Source: Lanius collurio
Taxonomy: Eukaryota > Chordata > Aves > Passeriformes > Laniidae
NCBI GenBank assembly: GCA_020086605.1
Contig: JACBWW010000004.1
Coordinates: 6,468,738 to 6,532,737, forward strand
Direction of reading: 5' to 3'
DNA length: 64,000 bases
The notes beneath the pieces are model-generated. The model made no database searches and had not been told where the DNA came from. It saw only the letters and a list, made by a program, of their open reading frames with translations. Shown here in pieces: positions 47,106 to 59,597 of the stretch. A program made the translations under genes and the position numbers. Numbering within the stretch: position 1 is the stretch's first letter; each line of letters starts with the position of its first letter.

Positions 47106-50100
47106 AAGGTATGGGAGGAAGGGAAAACAGAATACAATTCCCTAGTCCTTTTAGTTTGGTGTCGTAGAAGATGGCTTTACAAGATCAAACAAGAAGGTTA
47201 TTCCTGCACTGCAATGAACCATATGTATAATCAGGTCACCTTGATATGAACAGTCAAGGCACCTTCAGAAAAGGGTGAAGAGAGCACTGTGATGGACCAC
47301 TCAGGTATTTAAGCTCACTAGTTTAAAACTTGCTCAGGTATCTCTACACTAAACAAGAATGCTCAGTTAGTGTGTTTAAGTACTACTCAGAGCTCTGACA
47401 TCCTGAAAGTGTTGCTAATGTTTGTGTGTCTGGAATTAATACATATAAATTGATAATTTCCTTATTGATGTGATAAAAAAAAAAAAACAAGCAGGCACAA
47501 AATCTTAAGAACTGGAAAAAAAAAAGAAAAAAACTAAAAAGGGCTGAAGCTTTCTTCTATGGTCTAGTAAAAAAAAAAATATGTGTTTAATTTTTTCTTA
47601 TGATATTCTTGGCTTTGTTGAGGAAGAGGTATTTATGCCTATGAAAGAGGGCAAAGGGAAATTGTTGTTTGCTAGCATGGCACTGTCTGAAATCCTGAAC
47701 TGCCAAACCTTGAACTGATACATTATCTTAGTATCTCTCCAGAGCAGCATTTGCAATTCCACTAAAACAATAAAGGTCCAGAAACTATTGCTTAAGACTC
47801 TACACATGTACACAGACGTTGCTAAACTGGGAGCTATTACAACTGCATTATTCTTTAAAAACTCTATTCAAGTTTAAAAACAAAGAAACAAAAAGTTGTT
47901 TCATTTCACAGAGGACTACAGCAAATAGGAGAACATCAGATTTCATTCAGACTTCAGCAACTCGAGCTTAGGATTTTATGTCCTTGGATGTTTTAATCGT
48001 GACCCATCAAATATGCCTGGAGGGAGAAGAGGTGAAAGGCAATGAAACAGAGAGAATTTGTACACTATGTTGTGTCACAGCTCCACAATCAGAGCTGTCC
48101 TGCAGAGGGCTGAGGAGGCTCCAGTCTGAACCCATAGCAGGATACAATTTTTTTCAAATTTTAATTAAGCATCTGTCAGAGCATCTTTTCCAGTGGACTT
48201 GATTATAGGTACAGATTGAAACTTCCAGCTGATCGAGTACTCACTGACTAAACCCTGCCGAGTGCTCTGTAATTCCACGCAGGCAGTGTGGGCATTTGTC
48301 TACTCTAGTTTAAGCATCAGTGTGCTCCAAGCCTGGTCATTTAAATTAAACACAGTAGTTACCCAACATTCCATCTCAACAAACAATGCCTCAGACTGCA
48401 GAGCTCAACATGAGAAAAGAAAGGAGTGGCAGTGCAAAATACAAGAGCAAAACATGTTCAGCCACATCTACAGATTCATGTCTTTGCATTCACAGATGCA
48501 GAAGCTTTGACATCAATGCAATTTATTTAGTGCCAGTCCTCACCTGAAGCATGCCTAGCAAGAAGCAAAAGGATAACTGTACAGTCTCAGGTGTCATTAT
48601 TGTAAAGATATTTTGAAAGTTCTTGGTTATGTAATGTTTATTTGAATACACATTTAAAATATTGCCGAAAACTGTTTCATGTTTTAGTTGCCAAGTTATT
48701 ATTTGTATGCAGAAGATAATCTTTGAGAGAAAGAAATTACAAGATTACATTGACTTAAATATAAAAACTGAATAGCAGAGGTATAATAACACACATCCTG
48801 AAGAGCATGAAAGAATATGCCTGAAATTTGAGGTTAAAAAACTGCACCTCATAAAAAAAAAAAAAAAAAATTACTCAGAAGATGAATCCCGTGACATTGC
48901 CTCCTGTCTATTATGTTTTCTGAAGACCCCTGAGGTCTCCACAACTGCCTCTGTACTACAGTTGATTTGATCCAGACCCACTAAAGTGATTTTCAACTTT
49001 TAGACTTCTGAGAACTGGTCAAAATGTTCAGTTCAATTTCTGCAGCAACTATTTATTGGTTTGCAAACAGCTGCTGCTAAAATGAAATCTCACAGAAAAC
49101 AACCATCACTGTGGATTTATGGAGAGGAATTTCTGGACAGCTAGCAGAATTAAAAAAGGATGCTTTGTTTCTTGGCTGAAGTTAAAGGAAATTGTGATAG
49201 GTAGAAAGCAATTCCAGAATACAATGAATATGACCTTGGTGTGGTCTAAATATTTTAGTAACCTGGCCAGCAGGTTTTCATTTCTATGTATTGATCTAAA
49301 TTGGAAGTCACTGGACAAACAAGCAGGAAAGGAAAATGCTGTAACAAAATGAAAGGAAACCTCTGAATCCACACCAATGTAGCAGAGGGTGTGAAACCTG
49401 AGACTGTGTCATACTGAAATTATATGACCAGTTTTCAGCCCAGTTCAGCGGGCTGAGAATTGTCTGAAAAGGGTTGTACACAATGGAAAGTTTCTAAGAA
49501 CTGAAAAGACATGCTTGTCAGAGTCTGTCAAAGGACAGATCAATACAGACAGAAATGTGGATGGATCCAAACAATACATATTATTTTCTTAGACCCAGGG
49601 TATGTTACAAATAAAGAAGATTAGCCTGTGTCTTTTAATACATATTTTATCTCAAATACATTTGTTCCAAGTAACCAATGCCTTCAGGACAGCTTTATAT
49701 ACCAGTACTACTGTTCCAGGAAGAAAATAAAAGCAAAAATTTAATTCTTAAATTATCATACAGGATCTTCAGACTGACTTCAGACCTGAGTAAGTCTTCA
49801 GCACCTTAGGGTTTGAATCAACTTGAAAATTACATTTCAGTTAAATTTAGTAATACAGGAATGAGAATCAACTTTCCAGCTAGGTCTCTTTACATTCCTA
49901 TTTTTACCTACACAAGAAACTGTACAACACAACATTAGACATTGACTTTTCTTGATCACAGAAAGTCAATTTCTTTCTTAGAAGAGCTGTATCTTTCCAC
50001 CTTACATTAAACTATTGATAGTATGCATTCTGTGTGCAAGAAGTCTTTAAAAAAATGTTTGACCTCACCATTGCAACTATATGTACACATATCCTAAGGA

Positions 50101-50392
50101 ATTGTGCATTTCTCATCTAAGACCATGTCATTATCACACCAGATAAATATGGGCAAGCCTGATCAATACAAATGACTTACTAAGCTGCAGAGGATTTCTT
50201 AAAAAACAAGCTTGGGTTCGGATGGTGTCACTTCTACATTTTGGAAGACTTCAGATACTGCAGACTAAGACTGAATGAGGCAGATGGTGAGAGGCAGAAA
50301 CTTGGCCATGCTCCACAGGAATTTACCATGCTTAAGGAGCCATAGATTCCTCATAATCCACATAAACATTCCCTAGACACCCCTATACATTT
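47106..50392. other. AT-rich non-coding stretch
   Basis: No supported gene. A-rich runs lie at 47477-47489, 47514-47538 and 48853-48870. No transposon body is recognised. Confidence 0.55.
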
Positions 50393-50523
50393 GGATCACA
50401 GAATATTCTGAGTTAGAAGAGATGACAAGGATTATCAAGTCCAGCTCTTAAATGAAGGCCCACACAGGTGTCAAACCTGCAACCTTGATGTTATCAGCAC
50501 CAGGCTCTGACCACCTGAGCTCA
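50393..50523 (-). mobile_element. tRNA-Ile-derived SINE (TguSINE1 type)
   Basis: On the minus strand the element opens with a tRNA-Ile-like head: an A-box-like GAGCTCAGGTGG, then GGTGCTGATAAC, then a B-box-like GGTTTGACACC and GTGGGCC. It continues with a tail (AGCTGGACTTGATAATCCTT, then CTCAGAATATTCTGTGATCC) matching the 3' end of CR1-X LINEs. The order, tRNA head to CR1 tail, is that of the passerine SINE TguSINE1. Several substitutions in both boxes indicate an old copy. It is not a functional tRNA gene. Its 5' end directly abuts the 3' end of a CR1 in the same orientation. Confidence 0.9.
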
Positions 50524-51268
50524 GAATTTTATGGAGTGGGAAGGACCTTAAAGGCCATCTAGTCCCAATCTGCCCTGCCATGGGTAGGGACACCTTCCAC
50601 TAAACCACATCGCTCAAGACCTTACCCAGCCTAGCCTTGAACACTGCCAGGGTTGGGGCATCGACAACTGACCTGGGCAACCTGTTCTAGTGCCTCACCA
50701 CCCTCACAGTGAAGGAGTTCTTCCTACTATCTAACCTAAATTTCCTCTCTTTTAGTTTGTACCCTGTATTCCTTGTCCTATCACTGCAGTTCACAACGAG
50801 TCCCTCTCCAACTTTCCTGTTGCCCCTTCAGTTACTGTAAGGTTGCTGTGAGTTCTCCGTGCAACCTTCTCTTCTCCAGGCTGAATAGCCCTGTATTCCT
50901 CAGCCTGTCTTTGTAGAGAGAGGTGCTCCAATCCTTTTTCCATCTTCTCTGGACTTGCTGCAACAGTTCCATGTTCTTCTGATGGGTACACCAGAGCTGG
51001 ATGCAGCACTCCAGGTGGGGTTTTACAAGGGCAGAATAGAGGGGCACAATCCCTTCCTTTGACCTGCTGCCCACAATCCTTTGGATGCAATCCAGGACAT
51101 GGTTGCTTTTCTGGGCTGTGAGCACACTTTGCCAGCTCATACCAAGTCTTTCATCAACCATCACCCCCAAGTCTTTCTCCACAGGGCTGCTCTCAATCAA
51201 TTCTCTGCCCAGCCTGTAGGTCTGCCTGGGATTGCTGTGATCCAGGACCTTGCTGAACTTCAAGTCTG
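50524..51268 (-). mobile_element. CR1 LINE, 5'-truncated, ORF2 C-terminus plus 3' end
   Basis: On the minus strand the RT C-terminal region reads NPRQTYRLGRELIESS, EKDLGVMVDERLGMS, IVPLYSALVKPHLE and LFSLEKRRLHGELTA, all hallmarks of CR1 ORF2. The 3' block follows (plus strand CTGCCATGGGTAGGGACACC). The catalytic RT core and endonuclease are absent by 5' truncation. One open frame is shifted by an indel near the YGKVQRR-equivalent region, so the copy is dead. Confidence 0.95.
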
Positions 51269-51970
51269 AGAATAATTTGCTGGATCTGCAAAGCTGCACC
51301 AATGAAGACAGATGCAATGGCAATTGCTAATTTCCTAGACATCACCTGGCTTAGGCCAGTTCTTCAGCCACACTGTGCTCCCTCCTGTGTGATTTAGTCT
51401 TAAGGGCCAAACTTTCATGCCATATAAGCAATTCAATTCCCTCCCATAGCTGTAGCAAAACTATCTGAAAACAATGTATTCACTCTTACTCTGATTTCAA
51501 ACAATGTATTCCCAAAAGGATTTGATTTTTATAGCCCTTGTGAGAGAAGGGGACAATTTCCTGTTACAAAGGCTTGCATCCTTATAAAATGCAGATGAAT
51601 GAAGCACAGACTTCCCCTTTCATTCTTCTCACAAGAAAACATAATTAAAATAACTATTGTAAAGAAGAAAAATAACCAGAGTAGACATTTATCTAGGATA
51701 TTGAGAAGATTCATCTATATCTCTAATCCAGGTAGGCTGTTTAATTCTTAAGGAACCCTGTAGGTAACCACTGAAGTACAGTATAACAGACTTTAACACA
51801 AACAAGGAAAATTATATTAATTTCTGCTCTTTTACTCTTTGTTATCCATGACGATTCCTGCTGTTAATGACAGGTTCTCTTGCAAGACAAATTCCTGAGA
51901 ACGGGGATGACTCTCTGAAGGGTGTACAAGCATCTTTAGAAATTACAACCTGACACTCCTGAACTTCACA
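51269..51970. other. Non-coding stretch between CR1 and SINE
   Basis: No gene or repeat recognised. An imperfect local duplication (AAACAATGTATTC) occurs at about 51470-51511. Confidence 0.55.
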
Positions 51971-52064
51971 GGCGTTATGGGGTTTGATCCCCATATGGGC
52001 CATTCTCTTAAGAGCTGAACTCAAAGATTCTCATGGTTCCCTTCCAACTCAGAGTATTCTGTGA
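51971..52064 (+). mobile_element. tRNA-Ile-derived SINE, second copy, 5'-truncated
   Basis: The plus strand keeps the B box (GGGTTTGATCCCCATATGGG) and the CR1-X-like tail (CTTAAGAGCTGAACTC, then CCCTTCCAACTCAGAGTATT). The A-box half of the tRNA head is lost or too diverged to see. It is inverted relative to the copy at 50.4 kb. Pol III promotion is not expected without the A box. Confidence 0.88.
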
Positions 52065-53136
52065 AATCTGTAAGAAAAGAGGAGGATTGTCATGCAAAGG
52101 CTGTGGTAGAATTCCACAGCAGTAGAAGATGCCAACCAATCTCCCATTTCTAAATGGAAGTTTCCAGGGCAGTTTCTAGGTTCTCAGTTTCTAGGGCACC
52201 TGAGTACTAACAGAATCCTGCTGAAAGAGCAGACAAGATTTTTGTTGCTCTAGGTCAAAGCTCTTTTATACAAGAAAGTTTTCAGTCCTCTTTCTGCCCT
52301 TCCAGCCTGCCATCATGATGTAAAAATAGGCATTTGCTTTGTTCTTGGATGAATACCAAATCTTTCATTTCTATTTACAGTACAGTGATGTTTACAAGTA
52401 AGATTTGGGTTCAAATACATTATAATGGAAAGTATATATTGTTTCACTGACTCACGCATGCAATATGCTAAAAGAGAATAGTAAGAGGTGGCACCAGAAG
52501 GAAAGGGTAGTGAGGTGCTTTCCCTAGGTCAGTGATCAAGCCAGCAGCCAAACACAGGCCTGTGTTGTGTCCTATTTTCTGGTCTATTTGGGCTCTTGCA
52601 GACAGGCAGGTCAATGTAGAACTACCCTCAAGAGCTGGTATAATGAAGCTGTGGTATCTCTAGGTTACCACAGGAAAGTAAGAAAGTGAAGAACATCAGG
52701 TGCTTCAGTTCTTTAGCATGATATCCAGATAGCATATCATTAGGGCCTTTTATGAGTCTTATACAGCAATGGAAAATGCCACATGGCCACCTTTCCTGAC
52801 ATTCTAGCCTCTTTCTTGCCATGATATTCCACATGACACTGCATAGAAGTTTGTTCCCCTCTTTCCAAATTGGAAGAGACCATCAGGTTGTCAGTAGCCT
52901 AAAATTTCTTTTCTCAAAATGGAGAGTAAAATATATGGTTTAATTCCTTATCATAAACTTGATTGACAGAAGATGGTGTTCTTTTAAGATTTACTAGTTT
53001 AAACTCATTATTATGTGAAGAGCAGAGCCACTGAACTGCAAGCAACACACACCAAAACAACTTCACTCTGTTAATTTTCCTTCATCTGCAGATTACTGAA
53101 AACAGTCTCAGTGTCTGGCAGTACTGTATGAGAATC
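52065..53136. other. Non-coding stretch
   Basis: Only short unsupported frames; no repeat recognised. Confidence 0.55.
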
Positions 53137-53304
53137 TCAGGTCATAACAATTGCATTTGGGTGTGGAAGGCCAAGTACTAAATCTTTAATCATCTGGGGC
53201 TGCAGTTCCTTGGTACTTCCAAGGATTTCTATTGCATCATTATAATCTCTTTCCTCTGACACCAACGCTGTTTTCCTATACACCACTCTTATGAAATGAT
53301 CACT
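53137..53304 (-). CDS. Candidate terminal exon, unrecognised
   Basis: On the minus strand a tract ending ACTACTATACCCAG leads in phase 0 to SDHFIRVVYRKTALVSEE, then LQPQMIKDLVLGLPHPN, and a TGA stop at 53139-53137. The 55-residue peptide has a mix of charged and hydrophobic residues like a folded protein, but no family is recognised. At this length chance is a real alternative. Confidence 0.28.
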   Translation of the reverse strand, partial: SDHFIRVVYRKTALVSEERDYNDAIEILGSTKELQPQMIKDLVLGLPHPNAIVMT

Positions 53305-53678
53305 CTGGGTATAGTAGTAATGAGTAGTATTGCAAATGTATGCTACTGTGTACACTTGGAGGTTCCAGGGTAGATAAACTAGCTTTATAACACCTCATAG
53401 GTGTTAGGCAGCCAAATTCTCTAAGCTATAAAATCTGATGGCCAAAGGAAACAGTAGCATTTTCTGAGCTCATTCCATCTGAAATCAAAGACAAATCTCA
53501 TTTTCCACCAATCAAGCTATCTCAATTATCTTCTCAGTCTCTTAGAGGACTTAGCCCTGTCAGGCTTGAAGCATGCAGCAGTATTAGAGGTACCAGCAGC
53601 AGCCAAGCTGGGCCAAGATGCAGCTCAGCAAAGACTAGCAGCTGAACTATTTACCCAGCTTCACCAGTTAAATGTAGA

Positions 53679-54086
53679 GTGCTGAATCCTCCCCTTAATT
53701 TCTTGGGGTTTTTTGGTGACATTTATGGTTCAGTCACAAGATATGGAAAGCCAAGCAGGCCATGTGCAATTTCATCTTTAGTTAACACCTCTTGTCCCAG
53801 TACTGTGGCATTGGCTCCTTTTTCCAGCGCTAAGAGGAGGGCAGCAGCCGTGTGCTGTAGGAGAGATCAGCATAATGTTTTTAGAGCAGCAGATGTGACA
53901 TCGTTTTACAAGCAACAGTACGAGCAGATGGTGTTTAGAGAGTTCTCCTTGCCTGCTCTAAAACACCTCCGTTGGGTCACTAATGGATCCTTCGTCTCAT
54001 CGAGCACTGCAGAAAGCTACACTGTTCCCGAGATGACGCATATGGTCATTTACAGCTTCCCAGCTCATCAAATACAAATTAGATAA
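53679..54086 (+). other. CpG-enriched stretch with a 135-codon open frame
   Basis: Between about 53826 and 54050 there are roughly nine CpGs, far more than in neighbouring DNA. The open frame that includes it (MLNPPLNFLGFF at its start, ending PAHQIQIR) has ordinary vertebrate codons but no recognised domain, and its first half looks non-coding. The stretch could be a coding exon, a pseudogene or a conserved regulatory element. A candidate exon on the opposite strand lies nearby at 53.1 kb. Confidence 0.3.
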
Positions 54087-56357
54087 AAATCTTCTTCACA
54101 GAGCATAGACATCTACAAGCCAGTACTCAAAAGAATAAGCTATTTATTCAAGACAGGCTAAAATAGTCTGAACTGCTTCCCAATAACAAGAATGTGTTTT
54201 CAATGAAATTAAGTATGTCACCATAAAGCCTGAATTTTTGGAGTTAGGGTTTTTAATTCAGTTCTCCTCCCTTTTCTGCCCTCCCACCCCTTCTTTTTTA
54301 GAGAAGGAGAGCAGCAAGTGAGTCAGGAGGGAGATACTTCTATAAAGGAAAAAACTCCAATATTATAATGGTGAGTTTTTGCACAGGATTCAGAGCTCCA
54401 ACTAGAAAACAAAATAATTTTCCAGCCAAATCTACTATTTGCCTTCAGAGGGGCAGCTACTCAGACAGAGAAAAATCCTGAGTACATGCAGTTCACATTG
54501 ATTTCAGTATCTTTTGGCACATGCCACAGGAAAGCAGAATTGGCAATCAGAAATCTTTAGTGTTCCTTTCCCAGTGATTTTTGTTAACACGACTCTTCCC
54601 CTTCGAGTTCCTCTTCCTTTGAGTTTGAAAAAAACTCTTCAATTGTACTCTTTATGTTTGGAAGCCTTTAGAAAGAAATGGTACTTTCAGAGTAATGGAA
54701 GTTACAACAGGCTTAGAACAATTACCATCAGCAGAGATGTCTGAAAACTGCAAGCCAGGCAAGGGAAGGTGAAAGAGCAAGAGGTGGAAAAGACTAATAG
54801 ATTTCTCTTTTCTGGTCCAGGTTTGGTGTACAAGTGTTATTTATGACAAAGATTTTAAAGGTGCTTCAACTCATTTTTCATTTCTTCATTCAGCCAGCAG
54901 CCTGTGTTTGTCATGTTTACAAAATGTGGGTCTTGCCCTGCCATGGCAAGACATCAGAAGTACATCAGAAAAGCAAAGACCTCGGTATGCAGTGACTCTC
55001 TCACACAGCCATATGCAATACTTAAAATAACTATTTAACCTGGTCCACATAGTGAAAATCTCTGAACTCTACCAAGAAAAGCTTCAAGTGCAAGGCACTG
55101 CCCAGACCCAGGGGTTTCTCTGATTTGTTTTTCAGTTGTGAGGGACTGATATTTTTCCCCACTCATTCTAAGGTTTTCATCTCTATTAAAATTCTCCTCA
55201 GTGGTGTAATGCATGCAATTAATAGAAACGTAGATGTAACTTTGCTCCTACCTTCCCACTGTTTTCTAACATCTAACAGGAGTAAAATAAAAGTTTACTT
55301 ATTAATATGAATCCACCACAGCAAGCATTTTGGGGACAGAAAAGAAGGAGTCAGTACTACATTACTCTGCCAAAGCTGCATTTGCATTACTCTGTTTTTT
55401 CTGTAGGCTTGGTGGTCCATTGGTTTTATTCTCCCTCCAGAAACTGTAGCATTAAAACTTTGAGCCCAATAAATTTCAAGAACAGAAATTTTAATGAATT
55501 ATGGGATGGTTTGAAAAGTTTTATACTAAATGTGAGTCTCAGAAATTAAGCCTACCTGCCCCAACAGCATGACTCATGTTTCAGAACATCAGGAAGTGTT
55601 CTTTTGGACCTCAGAACAGATAAGGAGAAGCAGGACAACATTTGGGAACCTATTTTATGTTTATAAAATACATTTTTTTTCATAAAGCTCAAAAAAAAAG
55701 CTATTTTCACAGACTAGCTCAGGCATTTGTTTCAACAACTTCCTCTTTGCAAAGCAGCTTAAATTTGACCTTCTTAGATGAAACTCTTCAGAGCCAGGAG
55801 GTTTAGGTGACAGAAAAACACATCTTGTGGATAAGGAAGAAGCAGTAGATGCCATAAATCTTGGCTTTAAAACAGTCTCCCATGACATTCTCAAAAGGAA
55901 GCTGTTAAGATAAAGGGGGATATATTAAAAGGTAGAGGCAAACTGATCAGAAAACCTAATTGAGAAGGTAGTTCATAATATTTAGTTGTGACCATGGTCT
56001 CAGGGGTACCAAAATTATTTGCTCTTAGCAAGCAGATGCATTTGTTTTGAGATACCATTTCTTTCTAACTACAGAGAGTAAATAAAACATGCAATTCTGC
56101 TCCTTTATCTGAGCTGGAAACTACAGTAGTATGTTTATGCCCCTGTGTAATACTCTTAAGAGACAGATGCTTTTGCAATTTCAAAAATGCTGATTTCCCA
56201 AAAGTAAGCAGGTACTTAGCAAGTTTAAAGAAATCTTTCCTGTATTGAAAATCACTCTTAGTTGAAAAACCTTCAAGTGTTTTTATTCTGTGTCACACTT
56301 ACTCAGTACCTAGAATGGACAGAAATTGTTTAAAGATCCCACTGTTGTCTCTGTGCC
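54087..56357. other. AT-rich non-coding stretch
   Basis: No supported gene or repeat. A C/T-rich patch lies at about 54262-54297. Confidence 0.55.
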
Positions 56358-56574
56358 TCAAATCAGCATTGTGTCTACATCCCACTCCCTTTCCTTTTTC
56401 ACTGCCAAAAGGGAATTCCAAACCTTGTTTGGAGCTTGATGTTGGAAAAACCGAAGGCAGCTGGATACAACAGAGTTGGAGCTAGTGTAGGAGCTAGTTG
56501 TTGTAGTCTGCAGAGCCTTCTGTTGTGACACTGTTGGCCAACAGCTCTCCATTTCTTGACAGTAAATTAAATAC
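56358..56574 (-). CDS. Candidate terminal exon, unrecognised
   Basis: On the minus strand the acceptor TTTTAGTTTATCTTTGCAG precedes a frame with 1 leading base that reads YLIYCQEMESCWPTVSQQ, then a Ser/Thr-rich run (TTTTSSYTSSNSVVSS), and ends WDVDTMLI before TGA. Its entry phase matches the exit phase of the candidate exon at 62.1 kb (AG|G). The translation has balanced, protein-like composition, but no family is recognised and the length alone is within chance range. Confidence 0.33.
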
Positions 56575-59432
56575 CTGCAAAGATAAACTAAAATTATTCA
56601 AATCACATCTGTATCTGTCAAGCTTATGAACTGGTTGCATTAATATTTGATGACAGTTGGGCAAGAATGATCAGGGATATGGCAGTCTCAGCCCCATGTT
56701 TCCTGCTTGGATAGAGAGAGCATTTTAAACAAAAGAGAATGAGGAATAAATACTAGGCCTGTTCACACAGCTACAATTGTTCTCTTAAAAATGAAGAGAC
56801 ATTTCCCTCAAAGAACAGCTATTCCCTGGATAACTGTAGTAACAAAAACCCACTTTGTGAACATGGCTAAAATGAGCAGCTATTGAGGATTCAAAATGTG
56901 GTTCACAACCACTTCTTTCTCCAGCAGCCAGCCAGACCTTCGCTCTGCTTGCGATGCTGCACGGTGCTGCGAGCGCCCGGAAAGCACCAGACACGTCCTA
57001 TTTCTGGAGACTCAGAGCTGATTCATAGTCTTGCAAGGGGAAAACTGGGAGTGCTGGTAAGCCAGCAGAATTCAGAGGAGCAGAAATAGTGAGCAGTCGA
57101 GGGCTGGAGGGCATGAGCAGAAGTTCATGACGCAGGAGGTGCCCAGGGCATGGGGCTGGGGCTGCCCCTGGTGCCCCCAGCTGACCTGACAGACGCCAGG
57201 GGAGTGCCCAGCCCCACAGTGGGATTCCAGCAGAGCAGAGATGGAGGCAGTGCTGGCAAGTGCAGGTACTTGCTCCTGCCACTCCCCCCCAGCTGATCCC
57301 TGAGCAGCAGCAGCAGATGAAATATTGCCCAGTTATCATTGCTACCCATGCAAAACTAGAGTTACTCATGGAGTTACAAATTGCTAACAAATTTACGTAG
57401 AGTAACAAATTGCTAAAAAACCTCCTAAAATTAGCTTCATAAGTGCCCATATTCACCAGTAAAATGCAGAAGAGACCCTTCATTTTCCCGGGATAAACCT
57501 GTTATCTCTTGCTTCCTGTTTTGGTGTTGTAGTAAAGCAAAATGGAAGCTAAACCAGTCAGCAGTTACATGAGGGAAGTGTACAGTCCACTGCAATCAAT
57601 GCAGTTAATTAAAAATGCAATTAAAACAGAATCAGTCATGAGAATTGGAACACAATAAATAATTAAAACAAAATTAGTTTGGCTCTTTTGTTGAGCCACT
57701 CAGACCCCAGTTAAAAGTAAATGGCTTTTTACTTCATTGATAGCTACAAAAGCAGACCTTTGCAGCCCCAAGTTCTCCTTCCAATGTTAAGATGTAGATG
57801 CATAAGCCCCACCTTTTCCCTCCTCCCCCCTCTGTACACACCTTCCACAGCCAATCTGCCATTCAGCTCCCAGTGCTGAAAAATTTGGAGCTGGTCTGAG
57901 GAGCTGCAAATACAGAACAGAAAAGCAGCATATGGTGGTAGAAAATAACAAAAAGCCTGTTAATTATTCCAACCAAACATGAAACATTTCCCTACAGCAG
58001 GAGGGAAGTTGTTGGCAAATTATTATTTATCTGTTTATTTATGTTGGAAATAGGCAAGGGCAGAAAGAAGTAAGACTGTTCCACTCACAAGCTACTGGCA
58101 GCTTTTTTGTATCTTGCTCATAATCATTTTGGAGTGTAGAAACTAACATTGCAGGAAGCAACTTAGGAGTAAAAGAGGCTTTGTCCTTCAACCATCAGGT
58201 CTTCAGAACAAATGGTACTAACACAGCTAATGGCTCATTTCTGAGCTCAGGCCTGCAGGAATTCCTTTTACAGGTGATTGCTTCTCTGACTGATATAACC
58301 CCAGCAGTGTTGCAGCTCTATAAATTCTGTATTGACAACTGTGTTTGGTTTCCTGCTTTTCTTGTATTCATTCACATCCTAAATATTCCTTCCTTCCTTG
58401 AAGGAAATAGATCTCTCACCCATGTTGGGAAATGTGAATAACAAAGAGTGGGATGCTGAGAAGAAAGTTTCAGCTTTTACTTTCCCATTGCATAAGCTTT
58501 CAAGCTCTTCCAGTTGAAAAGGAAGAAACAAATGAACCCTCCTGGCTGAGTCACTGTTTAATAACACAACAATTAGCTAAACATCATGACAACCAGGGAT
58601 TAAGTATTTTCCACTCTTAATGAACTTCTATCATCAGAAGAAAAACAAGAGGTAACTCTTCTAGTAACTCAGTTATTTTAGTGTCACAGATCAATAGTTG
58701 ATTTTTACATTTCTCAAAATTATGAAGCCTAATAGCTATAATAAATATTAGTATGTGTCCTGTAAGCTATAATAGAATTTTATGAAGGTGCATATGCACT
58801 GCTGTGATTTGTAAGGAAGAAGTGGCTAACAGGTATCTTTTAAATCCTCACTTTCTGTGGAACAACAATTGTTAACACCACAGCTGCTCCAGCGCTGATT
58901 GTTACTTCTTGTGCAAAAAATATTTTCCAGATAAACATTGTGGCAAAAATGTAGGTAAATTTAGATATATATTTATAGGAAGTAAGACTGGCTTTTCTCA
59001 CAGTTGCCTCCACTATTTATCGTGTAACTTTGGGTAAGGGTCGAATTTGGCAGTTCCTCAGTTTCTCCAGCTGCAAAATAAAAATAACGCTTAATCAGTT
59101 TGTTTAGTGTTTCAAGATCCTCTCATAAAATGGATGTGTTGCAAAAACATTCTTAGAAAAATGAGGAATCCTTATTCTAATGTATACTGGAAATTTGTCC
59201 TATTCCCCTGTAGTACTTATCAAATCTATGATATTTAGGAGTGTTTCTGTTCTTGCTATTCTGAAGTGTTTATGCCTTGCTTTGGTTTTGTTAAAAACTT
59301 TTAAGATGTAGCATGCAACTGAAAACATAGGATCTTTTACTGGAATAGATAATTAAATAGATAATTAAATTATGGTGAGTGTTAGAATATCATATAATCT
59401 TTATATCTGAAATAAAATAACTGAGAATTGAA
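56575..59432. other. Non-coding stretch with a CpG cluster at 56.94-57.0 kb
   Basis: Positions 56938-57000 contain about eight CpGs (TTCGCTC, TTGCGATG, GAGCGCCCGG and others), followed by a GC-rich but CpG-poorer stretch to about 57310. A 161-codon minus-strand frame at 56998-57483 is Cys/Leu/Gly-rich and looks non-coding. The cluster may mark a promoter or a conserved element. Confidence 0.4.
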
Positions 59433-59597
59433 AGAGTGTTCCCATGGAAGTGTTCACAGCACCAAGCCCATCAGTGCTCAAGGAGCATTTGGATAATGCT
59501 CTCAGGGACATGATGTGAACTTTGGGGTGTCCTGTACAGGGCCAGGAGTTGGACTCAATGACCCTGATGGGTCCCTTCCAACTCAGGATAGTCTACA
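59433..59597 (+). mobile_element. CR1 LINE 3'-end fragment, CR1-X-like
   Basis: The segment carries CAAGGAGCATTTGGATAATG, GGGCCAGGAGTTGGACTCAA and GGGTCCCTTCCAACTCAGGA, the 3' blocks of the CR1-X group. Its terminus is nearly the same as the tail of the two tRNA-Ile SINEs in this window. Confidence 0.93.

Noticed and set aside
50455..50523. tRNA-Ile gene on the minus strand
   Set aside because: The tRNA-like head runs on into a CR1-type tail, the boxes carry substitutions, and the structure is that of a SINE.
50832..51323. 163-residue minus-strand protein-coding gene
   Set aside because: It matches the CR1 ORF2 C-terminal motifs and lies inside a CR1.
56998..57483. 161-codon minus-strand frame
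   Set aside because: Composition (Cys, Gly, Leu, Pro runs) follows the GC-rich block, and no domain or splice boundary is seen.
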